Assembly (NCBI GenBank): GCA_028867675.1
Contig: JAGWGA010000010.1
Span: forward strand, 1-53,495
Reading direction: 5' to 3'
DNA length: 53,495 bases
Source: Nitrososphaerota archaeon
GTDB taxonomy: Archaea > Thermoproteota > Nitrososphaeria > Nitrososphaerales > Nitrosopumilaceae
This document shows positions 1 through 8,920 of this stretch, one piece after another. Every line of letters begins with the position of its first letter. Positions within the stretch are counted from its first letter, which is position 1. A program made the translations under genes and the position numbers. The notes beneath the pieces were generated by a model that saw nothing but the letters and a program-made list of their open reading frames with translations, did no database searches and had not been told where the DNA came from.

Positions 1-320
1 AAGAATTGTTTAAAGTTAGACTTGAGTGTACCGTTAAATGGGATCTTTGTAAATGTGTCTCCCTTTGGATCAACAATATCAATTTCTCCAGCTTCTGTTG
101 GTTGTAATCCACTTACTATCATGAAGATATTCTCTCCTAATTTGTATTGATTCTTATTAATTGAGAATGGTCCTGATACAACCCATTTCCACTGTCTGGA
201 CTCTAAATCTTGTTGTTGATAATAAGAATAAACTGCTGCTGCAACTATGCCTGCTATTATGATTAATCCGATTATTTTTCCTAGATGTTTCTTCTTTTTT
301 GATCTTTGTTTTATTTTCAA
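1..320 (-). CDS. Membrane-anchored protein of unknown function, N-terminal part
   Basis: The gene runs off the left edge; only about 106 N-terminal residues are visible. Reading leftwards from a TTG at 320, the frame gives a lysine-rich start (KQRSKKKKHLGK), one hydrophobic helix (IIGLIIIAGIVAAAVYSYY), then a polar extracellular-looking segment with phrases such as WKWVVSGPFSINKNQYKLGENI. This suggests a protein anchored by its N-terminus with a beta-rich outer domain. I do not recognise the family. An in-frame TAG lies shortly upstream of the TTG and a TATA-like element sits 26-37 bases before it, so the TTG start is well supported. A longer open frame at 157-378 on the same strand is an out-of-frame shadow of this gene. 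Confidence 0.6.
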   Translation of the reverse strand, partial: MKIKQRSKKKKHLGKIIGLIIIAGIVAAAVYSYYQQQDLESRQWKWVVSGPFSINKNQYKLGENIFMIVSGLQPTEAGEIDIVDPKGDTFTKIPFNGTLKSNFKQF

Positions 321-345
321 TTTTCGAGTTACGTTCTAATGTTAT

Positions 346-357
346 CATTAATATTTC
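346..357 (-). promoter_or_regulatory. TATA box of the membrane-anchored protein gene
   Basis: On the minus strand this reads GAAATATTAATG, 26-37 bases before the TTG start at 320, the spacing expected for a leaderless archaeal transcript. Confidence 0.45.
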
Positions 358-486
358 TTCTACTTGTAAAAAATGCATAAAATCTCTTGATTTACAAAAT
401 TTTCAAGTTCTACTTTTTTTACCATTGGAGATCTTTTCTAGAATTATGTCAAAATTTGTATTAATTTTCACTTAATCCTGATGTTT

Positions 487-519
487 CCTAAATTAAGTAT
501 CACTTAACTTAATATTAGG
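487..519. repeat. Imperfect inverted repeat just upstream of the thrC TATA box
   Basis: CCTAAATTAAGT (487-498) faces ACTTAATATTAGG (507-519), which is its reverse complement apart from one inserted base. It directly abuts the TATA element of thrC, so it could be an operator for a dimeric regulator. No regulator is known from the sequence. Confidence 0.35.
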
Positions 520-520
520 A

Positions 521-530
521 TTTTTTATCT
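521..530 (+). promoter_or_regulatory. TATA box of thrC
   Basis: TTTTTTATCT lies 26-35 bases before the TTG start of threonine synthase at 556, consistent with a leaderless or nearly leaderless mRNA. Confidence 0.5.
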
Positions 531-555
531 ACTATTTTATAAAGTTAGAGTTATC

Positions 556-1773
556 TTGGGAAAAATAAAATTTCTACAATGTAGAGAATGTAAAAAGGAA
601 TACGAACCTACATTCAAGTACATTTGTGAAGAATGCTTTGGTCCTCTTGATGTATGTTATGATTTTCCAACTGTAGACAAGAATACTTTTTCAAATCGTG
701 AACATACGTACTGGAGATATCATGAACTTTTACCAATTGAATCAAAATCAAATATTGTAAGTATTGGTGCTGGAATGACTCCATTGATTAAAGCAGAAAA
801 ATTAGGTAAATCGCTTGGTCTGAATAATCTTTACATAAAAAACGATTCAGTAAATCCTACATTTTCATTTAAAGATAGACCTGCAGGAATAGCAGTATCA
901 AAAGCAAAAGAATTTGGTCTTTCTGCAGTAGGATGTGCATCAACAGGAAACCTTGCATCAGCTACAGCTGCTCATGCAGCAAAAGGCGATTTTCCATGTT
1001 ACATATTTGCACCCAGTGACATCGAACATGCAAAGATAACACAAGCTCTCTCTTATGGTGCTAATTTCATTTCTGTAGATGGAACATATGATGACGCAAA
1101 TCGGATTGCTGCACAGATAGGTGATAGTAAAGGTATAGGTATAGTAAACATAAACATGCGTTCGTATTATGTAGAAGGTTCAAAGACATTAGCTTATGAA
1201 GTGGCAGAACAACTTGACTGGAAAGTTCCAGATCAACTTATTGTGCCAGTTGGTAGTGGTGCAATGCTAAATGCAATTTGTAAAGGCTTTGAAGAATTAG
1301 AAAATATTTCTTTAATTAATCAAGTTTCTAATATGCATATGATTGCAGCTCAGCCACATGGATGTGCACCTATTGTTAATGCCTTTAAGAAAAAACTTTC
1401 ACAAGTAACTCCTGTAGAAACTCCTGATACAATAGCCAAAAGTTTAGCGATAGGTGATCCTGGAGATGGACAGTATGTACTAAGACGTCTGAAACAATAC
1501 AACGGTTTTGCTGAAGAATCAAACAACAAGGAAATTTTGGATGCTATTCTTTTGCTAGCTAGAACTGAGGGCATATTTACAGAGCCTGCAGGTGGTGTTT
1601 CTATAGCAGTCTTGAAAAAGATGGTTGATGAAGGAAAAATCGACAAGAACGATTGTACTGTGTGTTATGTTACTGGAAATGGTCTAAAAACAACAGAAGT
1701 CATGATGGAAGTACTTCCAAAGCCTCAAGTGATGCAGGCTGATGTAGGCAAAATTTCGGCTTTGGTGAGATAA
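556..1773 (+). CDS. thrC: Threonine synthase (PLP fold type II)
   Basis: The predicted reaction is O-phosphohomoserine to threonine plus phosphate, in the cytoplasm. The 405-residue protein has the N-terminal zinc ribbon of archaeal threonine synthases (C9, C12, C24, C27), a PLP-binding lysine in SFKDR (K106) and a glycine-rich phosphate loop GSGAM near residue 233, followed by the C-terminal part of the fold (TEGIFTEPAGG). Start is TTG at 556, supported by the TATA box upstream. The next gene begins on the base after the stop codon (TAAATG), so the two are probably translationally coupled. That partner is a fused sulfur-carrier/E1 protein, which raises the possibility of a thiocarboxylate-using sulfhydrylase activity instead of or besides threonine synthesis. 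By sequence alone, threonine synthase is the best call. Confidence 0.88.
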   Translation: MGKIKFLQCRECKKEYEPTFKYICEECFGPLDVCYDFPTVDKNTFSNREHTYWRYHELLPIESKSNIVSIGAGMTPLIKAEKLGKSLGLNNLYIKNDSVNPTFSFKDRPAGIAVSKAKEFGLSAVGCASTGNLASATAAHAAKGDFPCYIFAPSDIEHAKITQALSYGANFISVDGTYDDANRIAAQIGDSKGIGIVNINMRSYYVEGSKTLAYEVAEQLDWKVPDQLIVPVGSGAMLNAICKGFEELENISLINQVSNMHMIAAQPHGCAPIVNAFKKKLSQVTPVETPDTIAKSLAIGDPGDGQYVLRRLKQYNGFAEESNNKEILDAILLLARTEGIFTEPAGGVSIAVLKKMVDEGKIDKNDCTVCYVTGNGLKTTEVMMEVLPKPQVMQADVGKISALVR

Positions 1774-3090
1774 ATGACAAATATCAAATTTACAATTCCA
1801 TCGGTACTAAACAAAGGCGGGGGAGAAAAGAAAGTAGACTTGGTAGCTACTACTCTATCTGAAGCATTTGCAAAAATCTCCGAACAATTGGGCGATGAAT
1901 TCAAAAGACGTGTTCTTAATCCAGATGGTTCTCCCAGATCTCTCATTAACATATACATCAATGGAAAAAATATGCGCTTTTCAGGAGGAATGGGAACAAC
2001 ACTAAAGGATGGAGATGAGATTTACATATTGCCTGCAGTAGCTGGCGGATCTGAACTCTCAAGTAGAGACCTTGAAAAATATTCAAGACAAGTAATGCTT
2101 GAAGAAATTGGTTATGAAGGCCAACTCAAACTAAAAAAAGCAAAAGCATGTGTAGTTGGAGTAGGCGGACTTGGTAATCCTATAGTGACACGACTAGTTG
2201 CTATGGGAATTGGTACGATAAGAATTGTTGATAGAGATGTAATTGAATTATCAAATCTACATAGACAAACAATGTTTGATGAATCTGATATTGGTCAAGT
2301 CAAAGTTGAGGTAGCGGCAAAAAAATTAAAAAAAATGAATTCTGATGTTATTATTGAAGCATTACCTGTTTCTGTAAATGACTATACTGCATTAGATGTA
2401 GTTGAGGGATGTGATGTTGTAATAGATGCCCTTGATAGTGTTAATGCAAGATATTCTCTTAACAAGGCTTGTATCAAAAAAAATATTCCATTTGTAACAG
2501 GAGCAGCAGTAGGAGTTTCAGGTCAGGTGTTTACTATTTTGCCACATCAAACTGCATGTTATCATTGTATTTTTCCATCACTAGATGAAAATTCTATGCC
2601 TACATGTAGCACAGAAGGAGTTCATCCCTCAATACTATCAATTGTTGGGGGAATTGAAGTAGCAGAAGCCGTCAAAATCATAATAGGCAGACCTCCAACA
2701 TTGACAAATAAGTTACTCTACATTGATCTTGACAATTTGGATTTCAATACTGCTGCTTTCAACAAAGTAGATGAATGTCCTGAATGCGGTTCTGGTAAAC
2801 ACGAAGAATTACCAACCCAGGAGCTTATTGTCGAAGAATTATGTGGACGTAATAGAGGAAAACGTACTTTTTCTATTACTCCTACAACGATGATTGAGAT
2901 TGATGTTCCAAAGATAACCAGTATTGCATCTGAGAAAGGCTTCAAAGTACAAAATCAAGGTGAACTTGGATTATCAATTTCTACTAATGATATCTATGTA
3001 AGTTTCTTGAAACGTGGTTCAGCTGTAATTGTGGGAGAAAAAGATGAAAATTCAGCTATTGTGTTATACAAGAAATTAGTTAATGCATAG
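1774..3090 (+). CDS. Fusion of a MoaD/ThiS-like ubiquitin-like domain with a MoeB/ThiF E1-like adenylyltransferase
   Basis: Residues 1-92 form a beta-grasp sulfur-carrier domain that ends in the diagnostic Gly-Gly (ILPAVAGG, G91-G92). Residues 96-345 form an E1-like domain with SRQ at 104-106, the ATP loop GVGGLG at 129-134, the DRD acidic motif near 153, a CxxC pair (C262, C265), a candidate catalytic cysteine in PTCSTEGV (C278) and the second zinc CxxC (C335, C338). About 90 residues of unrecognised C-terminal domain follow. MoeB/ThiF proteins adenylate the C-terminal glycine of the carrier to prepare thiocarboxylate formation. Here the Gly-Gly is internal, so the carrier would need cleavage, or the domain is regulatory. 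The gene is coupled to thrC. NcsA at 16979-17887 is a possible sulfur acceptor in tRNA thiolation. Confidence 0.82.
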   Translation: MTNIKFTIPSVLNKGGGEKKVDLVATTLSEAFAKISEQLGDEFKRRVLNPDGSPRSLINIYINGKNMRFSGGMGTTLKDGDEIYILPAVAGGSELSSRDLEKYSRQVMLEEIGYEGQLKLKKAKACVVGVGGLGNPIVTRLVAMGIGTIRIVDRDVIELSNLHRQTMFDESDIGQVKVEVAAKKLKKMNSDVIIEALPVSVNDYTALDVVEGCDVVIDALDSVNARYSLNKACIKKNIPFVTGAAVGVSGQVFTILPHQTACYHCIFPSLDENSMPTCSTEGVHPSILSIVGGIEVAEAVKIIIGRPPTLTNKLLYIDLDNLDFNTAAFNKVDECPECGSGKHEELPTQELIVEELCGRNRGKRTFSITPTTMIEIDVPKITSIASEKGFKVQNQGELGLSISTNDIYVSFLKRGSAVIVGEKDENSAIVLYKKLVNA

Positions 3091-3106
3091 TAATTTTTTC
3101 TGAAAT

Positions 3107-4129
3107 CTATTTTATTTTCATTACTTCAACTAATTTCAAATAAGGATCTTCCATTGACAATAAAACTTTTTTTGCTTTTTCTTTATTTGCTTTGTTATAG
3201 TTTAACATTTTTTCAATTAATGTAGAAATTTTCTTTGGATTTGTTTCTCTCTTTACTAATCCTATACGAACAAGATATTTCTCAATAGGATTTGGTACTG
3301 CATCGTATGATATTGTTGGCACTCCCATTAAAGCAGCTTCTGCAGTCATAGTGCCTCCGGAACCAATGAAAAGATCTGTAATCTTAAGAAGTGATTTTCC
3401 ATCTACAACTTTATCCATGATAGTAATTTTTTTACCAAATTTCTCTTTCAGTCTGGCCTTTTGCGAATCATATCTAGCTAAAACTATGACATTATGAGAC
3501 TCTGATTTCTTACTAACTTCCTGAATTATGTTATCACTATATGTCTTTCCTAAAATGTATGCAGCTTCTGATTCTTCTGGTCTAATTACAATCGTCTTCT
3601 TTGTTCTATCAAAATTTATATTTTCAATTCTTGATTTTTCCTTTACAATTACAGAGGCATCAATAGCTTTGTAGTGAATAATGTCTTTTTTTGAGATTCC
3701 GTATTTTACAAATTCATTCTTAGGTATTACCCAAGGAATGAGAAGTTTCTGTACTAATGGAACTGAAAGTTTCATTACTGCTTCGGCTTGAGGTGAATCT
3801 GAAAATGCAACATGTTTGATGCCTATTCCATAGGAAACTCTTGCAGCTTCAGGAGAACAGAAACTAACTGTCAAATCTGGAGAAAAATCTGATACTACAT
3901 CTAGGAGATGATTCATTCGTTGTATACTTGAATGAATCTTACCTTTTTTGGTAGAACCACCATGTTTTCCAATTAATCTAAGATTTATCTTCTTAATCTT
4001 CGATAACTCGACAACTTCACGATAATTTCGTGAAGTACAGAGTATTTTGTGATTTTTACTCAGTCTACTTACCATTGGAGCAAAGAAAAGCAGCTGTTTA
4101 GGTGTCAGAATGTCAAACCAAATTTTCAA
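3107..4129 (-). CDS. DUF354 family protein, GT-B glycosyltransferase-like
   Basis: This is a 340-residue protein with the DUF354 layout: an N-terminal Rossmann half beginning KIWFDILTPKQLLFFAPM, and a C-terminal half with VIRPEESEAAY and the loop LFIGSGGTMTAEAALMGVPTISY, which resembles the nucleotide-sugar-binding region of UDP-GlcNAc 2-epimerase and MurG-like proteins. The family is common in archaea and thought to act in glycan or lipid-linked sugar metabolism, but no reaction is established. The start is TTG at 4129. It is convergent with the E1 fusion gene and divergent from the next gene, with a 65-base shared upstream region. There is no membrane segment. Confidence 0.7.
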   Translation of the reverse strand: MKIWFDILTPKQLLFFAPMVSRLSKNHKILCTSRNYREVVELSKIKKINLRLIGKHGGSTKKGKIHSSIQRMNHLLDVVSDFSPDLTVSFCSPEAARVSYGIGIKHVAFSDSPQAEAVMKLSVPLVQKLLIPWVIPKNEFVKYGISKKDIIHYKAIDASVIVKEKSRIENINFDRTKKTIVIRPEESEAAYILGKTYSDNIIQEVSKKSESHNVIVLARYDSQKARLKEKFGKKITIMDKVVDGKSLLKITDLFIGSGGTMTAEAALMGVPTISYDAVPNPIEKYLVRIGLVKRETNPKKISTLIEKMLNYNKANKEKAKKVLLSMEDPYLKLVEVMKIK

Positions 4130-4194
4130 ACATTTTTGATATAATCTGAGGGTGGAAAAAGTTTTTCTTAGCCCGTACTCCTAGTCAGGATGAA

Positions 4195-5328
4195 TTGGTT
4201 GCAACGAAAATTGTTGTTTATGGGTTAAGTACTGAAGGATATTCGATTGCATGCCAAATGGCAATAAAAGGAGCTGATGTCTTTATCGTTGATGAATCTG
4301 CTCATATGGCAATTTCTCTAAAAGCAGAGATTGCTAAGACTTATCCTAATGTGACATCGTTGAAAGAAGATGAACCACTTTTAGGTGTTGAACCAATTGA
4401 TGTTGCGATATCTCATTCTGAATATCTTTTCTTTGCTCCGCGTATAAGAAAAACAGGTCAAGAAGCTAAGATGGAAATTCATTCAAAATTCAAAGATGCT
4501 ACATCCTCAATAAAGAAAGGTGGTTCAGTGATTTACAATCTTCCTACCGGTATAGGTGGAAATAACGAAACCATTTCGCTCCTGGAACATGTTTCAGGTC
4601 TTGAGATGGGAAAAGGTATATCCTATTTCTATTATCCTCTTTCAAAAAATAATGTACCAGAAATTATTGGTTCATTTAATGTAAAAGATGATGAAAAGTT
4701 AGCCAAATTGTTAGAGTCTGACAAAAAAGGAAAAAAGTTTGTCTCTATATCTTCTGCTGAAATCCTACATGCAATTAAAATTCTCACTCAATTTTCAAGT
4801 TTGTCTAGTGTACTAGAAGTATCCAAGTTTGCCCAAGACCCACAAACAAGAAATGATCTAGTTCTAACTGAATACAATAATCTCTTCCTTGATGATATGA
4901 CTAACGGACTCTATGATTTAAGATCCCTTGGAACATCTGTTGAAGGTGCTGGTACTATGATGTACCTAGTAAATGGCAGCATAAAGGGAATCGAAGGTTA
5001 TGTTAAAAGACTGATTGACGAAATTCGTTCTACGTTGAAGAAAAATGAACTAAAAGCCAGTAGAACAAAAGTAGTTCTAGTATGGACCCAGGATTCCTAT
5101 GAAATGCGAGGAGACAAAGTAGACATGCTAAATTCTCTTGTAACAAAATTACGTGATTACATAGGTGATGTAGAAATACATCAAGGGCCTGAATTAGATA
5201 TATTCCATAGTGATAAAACAACTATCATAGTGGCATGTTCAAAGTTTGATTATGATAAAATAACAAAAAATGGAAAAGACTCTGATGTTATAGTGATTAA
5301 AACAAACCCTCTTTGCGAGATATTATAA
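4195..5328 (+). CDS. Rossmann-fold protein resembling a degenerate nucleotide-sugar dehydrogenase
   Basis: The N-terminus (IVVYGLSTEGYSIACQMAIKGADVFIVD) is a dinucleotide-binding Rossmann segment like that of UDP-glucose/GDP-mannose dehydrogenases. A middle helical part (AEILHAIKILTQFSSL, residues about 190-260) could be the dimerisation domain. The C-terminal third (ASRTKVVLVWTQDSYEMRGDKVDML) looks like a second alpha/beta domain. I see no catalytic GG-x-C motif, so dehydrogenase activity is doubtful. The start is TTG at 4195 with a T-rich element about 26 bases before it; an ATG at 4190 is out of frame. The gene lies 28 bases upstream of grpE in the same direction, so it may be co-transcribed with the Hsp70 chaperone genes. 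The function is unknown. Confidence 0.6.
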   Translation: MVATKIVVYGLSTEGYSIACQMAIKGADVFIVDESAHMAISLKAEIAKTYPNVTSLKEDEPLLGVEPIDVAISHSEYLFFAPRIRKTGQEAKMEIHSKFKDATSSIKKGGSVIYNLPTGIGGNNETISLLEHVSGLEMGKGISYFYYPLSKNNVPEIIGSFNVKDDEKLAKLLESDKKGKKFVSISSAEILHAIKILTQFSSLSSVLEVSKFAQDPQTRNDLVLTEYNNLFLDDMTNGLYDLRSLGTSVEGAGTMMYLVNGSIKGIEGYVKRLIDEIRSTLKKNELKASRTKVVLVWTQDSYEMRGDKVDMLNSLVTKLRDYIGDVEIHQGPELDIFHSDKTTIIVACSKFDYDKITKNGKDSDVIVIKTNPLCEIL

Positions 5329-5356
5329 TAAGGGTAATTGAAAAATAATATTTGAC

Positions 5357-5911
5357 TTGTCCGACACAAATGATATGACTCAAAATGATTTAGAAGAAAA
5401 TCAAGATCCTCATTATCAAAGAGATGGTGGAATAAAATCTGAACAAGAACTTATGGAGACGATGAAAATTCAGTTAGAACAGGAAAAAGAAAAAGTATCT
5501 TCATATGAAAAAAAAATACAATATTTGCTTGCAGATTTTGAAAATCTAAAGAAAAGATCAGAAATTGATATTCAAAACCGCGTAAATTCAATTACTGACG
5601 GAATTATTCTTAAATTTCTTGGAATATATGATGATTTTGTTCGTGCTAGGGATGCTTTATCAAAACAGGGCACAAAAACTGATGGTTTAGATGCCATTTT
5701 AAAAAATATGGATACTTTTCTAGTGGAATCGGGTGTACTACCTATTGATGCGGTTGGTGAGATTTTTGACCCAAAATTGCATGAAGCCATATCTGTAAAA
5801 GAAGATCTCACATTAGATGATAATACGATCATTACAGAACTTCGTAAAGGATATATTTTGAAGGACAGAGTTATTAGACCAAGTTTAGTGGAGATATCGA
5901 AGAGAAATTAA
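5357..5911 (+). CDS. grpE: GrpE, nucleotide exchange factor of DnaK
   Basis: GrpE drives ADP release from DnaK in the cytoplasm. The 184-residue protein has the acidic unstructured N-terminus, a long coiled coil at about residues 28-75 ending in YLLADFENLKKRSE (family signature), and the C-terminal beta domain with FDPKLHEAISV and the terminal LKDRVIRPSLVEISK typical of GrpE. The start is TTG at 5357. It lies 18 bases upstream of dnaK and forms one transcription unit with it. In archaea the DnaK system is restricted to some lineages and is regarded as acquired from bacteria; mesophilic Thaumarchaeota carry it. Confidence 0.93.
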   Translation: MSDTNDMTQNDLEENQDPHYQRDGGIKSEQELMETMKIQLEQEKEKVSSYEKKIQYLLADFENLKKRSEIDIQNRVNSITDGIILKFLGIYDDFVRARDALSKQGTKTDGLDAILKNMDTFLVESGVLPIDAVGEIFDPKLHEAISVKEDLTLDDNTIITELRKGYILKDRVIRPSLVEISKRN

Positions 5912-5919
5912 AAGGAGAG
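5911..5919 (+). promoter_or_regulatory. Shine-Dalgarno sequence of dnaK
   Basis: AAAGGAGAG ends about 10 bases before the dnaK ATG at 5930. A clear ribosome binding site is expected here, since dnaK is an internal operon gene, whereas most first genes in this window look leaderless. It supports ATG 5930 over the nearby out-of-frame ATG at 5924. Confidence 0.6.
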
Positions 5920-5929
5920 ATGAATGTAA

Positions 5930-7777
5930 ATGGCTAAAGTTATTGGTATTGATTTAGGAACAAGTAATTCTGCTGCAGCCGTCATGATGGGTGGAAAACC
6001 CACACTGATTCCTGCATCTGAGGGAACTACTGTTGGAGGAAAGGCATTCCCATCTATTGTAGGCTTCACAAAAGATGGTCAACTCATAGTTGGAGAGCCT
6101 GCTCGAAGACAGGCAGTAACAAATCCTGAAGGTACAGTAGTAGCTGCAAAACGAAAGATGGGAACAGATCACTTTTTTAAAATTTATGATAAAGAGTACA
6201 AACCTCAACAAATCTCTGCCTTTATCTTACAAAAAATAAAAAGAGATGCTGAGGCATTTATTGGCGAGAAAGTTGAAAAGGCCGTAATCACAGTACCTGC
6301 ATATTTTAATGATAATCAAAGACAGGCTACAAAAGATGCTGGACAGATTGCAGGTCTTGATGTTGTAAGAATAATTAACGAACCTACTGCTGCTGCACTT
6401 GCATTTGGTCTTGACAAGCTAAAACAAGACATGAAAATTATGGTATTTGACTTAGGAGGAGGAACACTAGATGTAACCATAATGGAAATGGGAGGTGGAG
6501 TCTTTGAAGTCATGAGTACATCAGGAGATACTCAGCTTGGAGGAACTGATATGGATAAAGTTTTGATTGATTATGTTGTTGACAGCTTTAGAAAAACATC
6601 TGGAATAGATATTTCTAAAGATAGTGCAGCAATGGTAAGAGTACGAGAAGCAGCAGAAAAAGCAAAGATTGAACTTTCTTCAATATTTGAAACTGATATC
6701 AATCTCCCGTTTATTTCATATGATCAATCTTCGGGACCAAAAAATCTTGAATTAAAGATAACTAGAGCAAAGTTTGAAGAACTCATAAATCCAATAGTTG
6801 AAAGATGCAGACCTTCTGTTACAAAAGCTCTTGAAGATGCAAAACTTACTCCAGCAGATGTTAGTAAAATTATCTTAGTTGGAGGTCCTACTAGAATTCC
6901 ACTTATCAAAAAGTTTGTAGCTACTTTAATGGGAAAAGAAGCTGAGGCTGGAATTGATCCAATGGAGGCAGTCGCATTAGGAGCTGCTGTTCAGGCAGGA
7001 ATTATTGCAGGTGAAGTTACAAGCGATATTGTACTTTTGGATGTAACTCCTCTTACTCTTGGTTTAGAAGTACTTGGAGGATTACGAGAAGCCTTAGTCG
7101 ATAGAAATACAACAATTCCTACCTCTAAGAGCAAGATTTTCACAACTGCTGCCGATAATCAAACTGCAGTAACCATTCATGTAGTTCAAGGAGAAAGACC
7201 CATGGCTGCAGATAATGTATCACTTGGAAGCTTTAACCTATCTGGAATCTTGCCTGCTCCAAGAGGAATTCCTCAAATTGAAGTTAAATTTGACATAGAT
7301 GCAAACGGCATTCTCAATGTTACTGCAAAAGATATGGCAACACAAAAAGAGGCAAAAATTACTATTTCTGCCAGTACAAAGCTTGACAAAAAAGATATTG
7401 AAAAGATGACCAAGGATGCTGAACTTTTTGCTGAGCAAGACAAAAAGAAAAAGGAGGAAGTATTAATCAAAAATGAGGCGCAGCAATCAATCTATGCAGC
7501 TGAAAGTTTAATCAGCCAACAGAAAGACAAGATATCTCAGGAACAAGCTGTCAAGGTAAGTGAAGCAATGAAAGAACTAAAAGATGTTCTTGATAAAGGC
7601 ATTGAAGAAATAAAACCAAAACTTGATTCCTTAACCAAAATAATAAATGAAATTAGTACAGAACTTTACAAAAATGCCACACCTCCACCTGGCGCAGCTG
7701 GTCAAAGTGGACCTGGCACAACTGATTCAAGTGGACCAGGTGCAGCTGGACAAGATACTGGCAATCCACCAAACTGA
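5930..7777 (+). CDS. dnaK: Hsp70 chaperone DnaK
   Basis: This ATP-dependent chaperone binds exposed hydrophobic peptides, working with GrpE and DnaJ encoded on either side. The 615-residue protein starts with the actin-fold signature [13 protein letters not shown], followed by [17 protein letters not shown], the phosphate loop [13 protein letters not shown] and [10 protein letters not shown], all Hsp70 signatures. The substrate-binding domain starts after the interdomain linker ([15 protein letters not shown], about residue 365), with a helical lid to about 580. The last 30 residues are a Gly/Pro/Ser/Gln-rich tail with two imperfect SGPG-x-AGQ-like repeats. The start at ATG 5930 has a good ribosome binding site. 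Length is normal for the family. Confidence 0.96.
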   Translation: MAKVIGIDLGTSNSAAAVMMGGKPTLIPASEGTTVGGKAFPSIVGFTKDGQLIVGEPARRQAVTNPEGTVVAAKRKMGTDHFFKIYDKEYKPQQISAFILQKIKRDAEAFIGEKVEKAVITVPAYFNDNQRQATKDAGQIAGLDVVRIINEPTAAALAFGLDKLKQDMKIMVFDLGGGTLDVTIMEMGGGVFEVMSTSGDTQLGGTDMDKVLIDYVVDSFRKTSGIDISKDSAAMVRVREAAEKAKIELSSIFETDINLPFISYDQSSGPKNLELKITRAKFEELINPIVERCRPSVTKALEDAKLTPADVSKIILVGGPTRIPLIKKFVATLMGKEAEAGIDPMEAVALGAAVQAGIIAGEVTSDIVLLDVTPLTLGLEVLGGLREALVDRNTTIPTSKSKIFTTAADNQTAVTIHVVQGERPMAADNVSLGSFNLSGILPAPRGIPQIEVKFDIDANGILNVTAKDMATQKEAKITISASTKLDKKDIEKMTKDAELFAEQDKKKKEEVLIKNEAQQSIYAAESLISQQKDKISQEQAVKVSEAMKELKDVLDKGIEEIKPKLDSLTKIINEISTELYKNATPPPGAAGQSGPGTTDSSGPGAAGQDTGNPPN

Positions 7778-7778
7778 T

Positions 7779-7786
7779 CTTTATAC
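7779..7786 (+). promoter_or_regulatory. Possible TATA box of dnaJ
   Basis: CTTTATAC lies 26-33 bases before the dnaJ ATG at 7812, in the 34-base gap after dnaK. DnaJ and the following nucleotidase could therefore be made from their own transcript as well as by read-through. Confidence 0.4.
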
Positions 7787-7811
7787 AATGGAATAATCTA
7801 ATTGAGTTATT

Positions 7812-8918
7812 ATGAGTAGCAAGCGTGATTATTACGAGGTTCTTGGAGTTTCAAAGAACTCTACTCCAGATGAGATTAAATCTCAATATAGGAAAATGGC
7901 TCTTAAATTTCATCCTGATAAAAATAAATCTCCTGATGCAACAGAACACTTTAAGGAAATATCTGAAGCATATGCAGTATTATCTGACTCTGAAAAACGC
8001 AAACTCTATGATACATATGGACATTCTGGAGTAGACGGAAGATACAGTACGGAGGATATCTTTCAGGGTTCAAAAGGTAATTTTGAAGATATTTTTGGAG
8101 GAGGTTTTGATTCTGTGTTTGAATCTATCTTTGGTAGAGGTGGTGGATTTCGATTTGGAGGATTTGACTTTGGAGGTTCTGGAAGAGCCAGAGGTTCAGA
8201 TATCATGTATGAAACAACATTGACCCTGGAAGAGGCGCTAAAGGGAAAACAAGAAGAAATTGATTTGCCTCGACTGATTAACTGTGATGCTTGTAACGGA
8301 ACCGGTTGTTCTCCTGGAACATCTATGAGAACCTGTACTGTGTGTAATGGTCAAGGTCAAGTTAGAACATCCCGTAGTAGTGGTTTTTCTACATTTGTTA
8401 CTGTGCAACCATGTAATACTTGTAGAGGCCAAGGAAAAATCATAGAAAGACCATGTTCAAAATGCAAGGGGAATGGTAAACAGAAGGCAACAAGGAAATT
8501 TTCATTTGAAATTCCTCCCGGAGTGGAAGATGGTGAGTATAGAATCCAAGGTGAAGGAGAATCAATTCCAAATGGCATGAGTGGTGATCTTATAGTTAGA
8601 ATTAGAGTAAAACCACATGACAAATTCAAAAGAGATGGTTCTGATATTTTCTATGATGCACATATTTCCATGATTGACGCAACACTGGGAAAAACAATTG
8701 TGGTTGATACATTAGAAGGAAATGAAAAACTGGATGTAGAATCAGGAAGTCAACCAAATACGATCATCAAACTAAAAGGAAAAGGTCTTCCTCGTCAGAG
8801 TGGAAGAGGTAGAGGAGATGAGTATGTTAGAATTGTTATAGACATACCGACTAAAATAGATAAACATCAGCGTAAGCTACTTGAAGAATTAAAGGATAGT
8901 TTTGACGGGAGACAATAA
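7812..8918 (+). CDS. dnaJ: Hsp40 co-chaperone DnaJ (class I)
   Basis: DnaJ delivers substrates to DnaK and stimulates its ATPase. All class I parts are present in 368 residues: a J domain at 1-70 with the HPD tripeptide at 34-36; a Gly/Phe-rich linker at about 85-125 ([19 protein letters not shown]); four zinc-binding CxxCxGxG repeats between about residues 158 and 225 ([32 protein letters not shown]); and the C-terminal peptide-binding domains. Start is ATG 7812. The downstream nucleotidase gene begins two bases after the stop codon, so both are probably on one message. Confidence 0.96.
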   Translation: MSSKRDYYEVLGVSKNSTPDEIKSQYRKMALKFHPDKNKSPDATEHFKEISEAYAVLSDSEKRKLYDTYGHSGVDGRYSTEDIFQGSKGNFEDIFGGGFDSVFESIFGRGGGFRFGGFDFGGSGRARGSDIMYETTLTLEEALKGKQEEIDLPRLINCDACNGTGCSPGTSMRTCTVCNGQGQVRTSRSSGFSTFVTVQPCNTCRGQGKIIERPCSKCKGNGKQKATRKFSFEIPPGVEDGEYRIQGEGESIPNGMSGDLIVRIRVKPHDKFKRDGSDIFYDAHISMIDATLGKTIVVDTLEGNEKLDVESGSQPNTIIKLKGKGLPRQSGRGRGDEYVRIVIDIPTKIDKHQRKLLEELKDSFDGRQ

Positions 8919-8920
8919 AA

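Noticed and set aside
157-378. 73-codon frame on the minus strand
   Set aside because: It is out of frame with the membrane-anchored gene on the same strand, whose helix and polar domain make much better protein sense and which has its own TATA box and TTG start.
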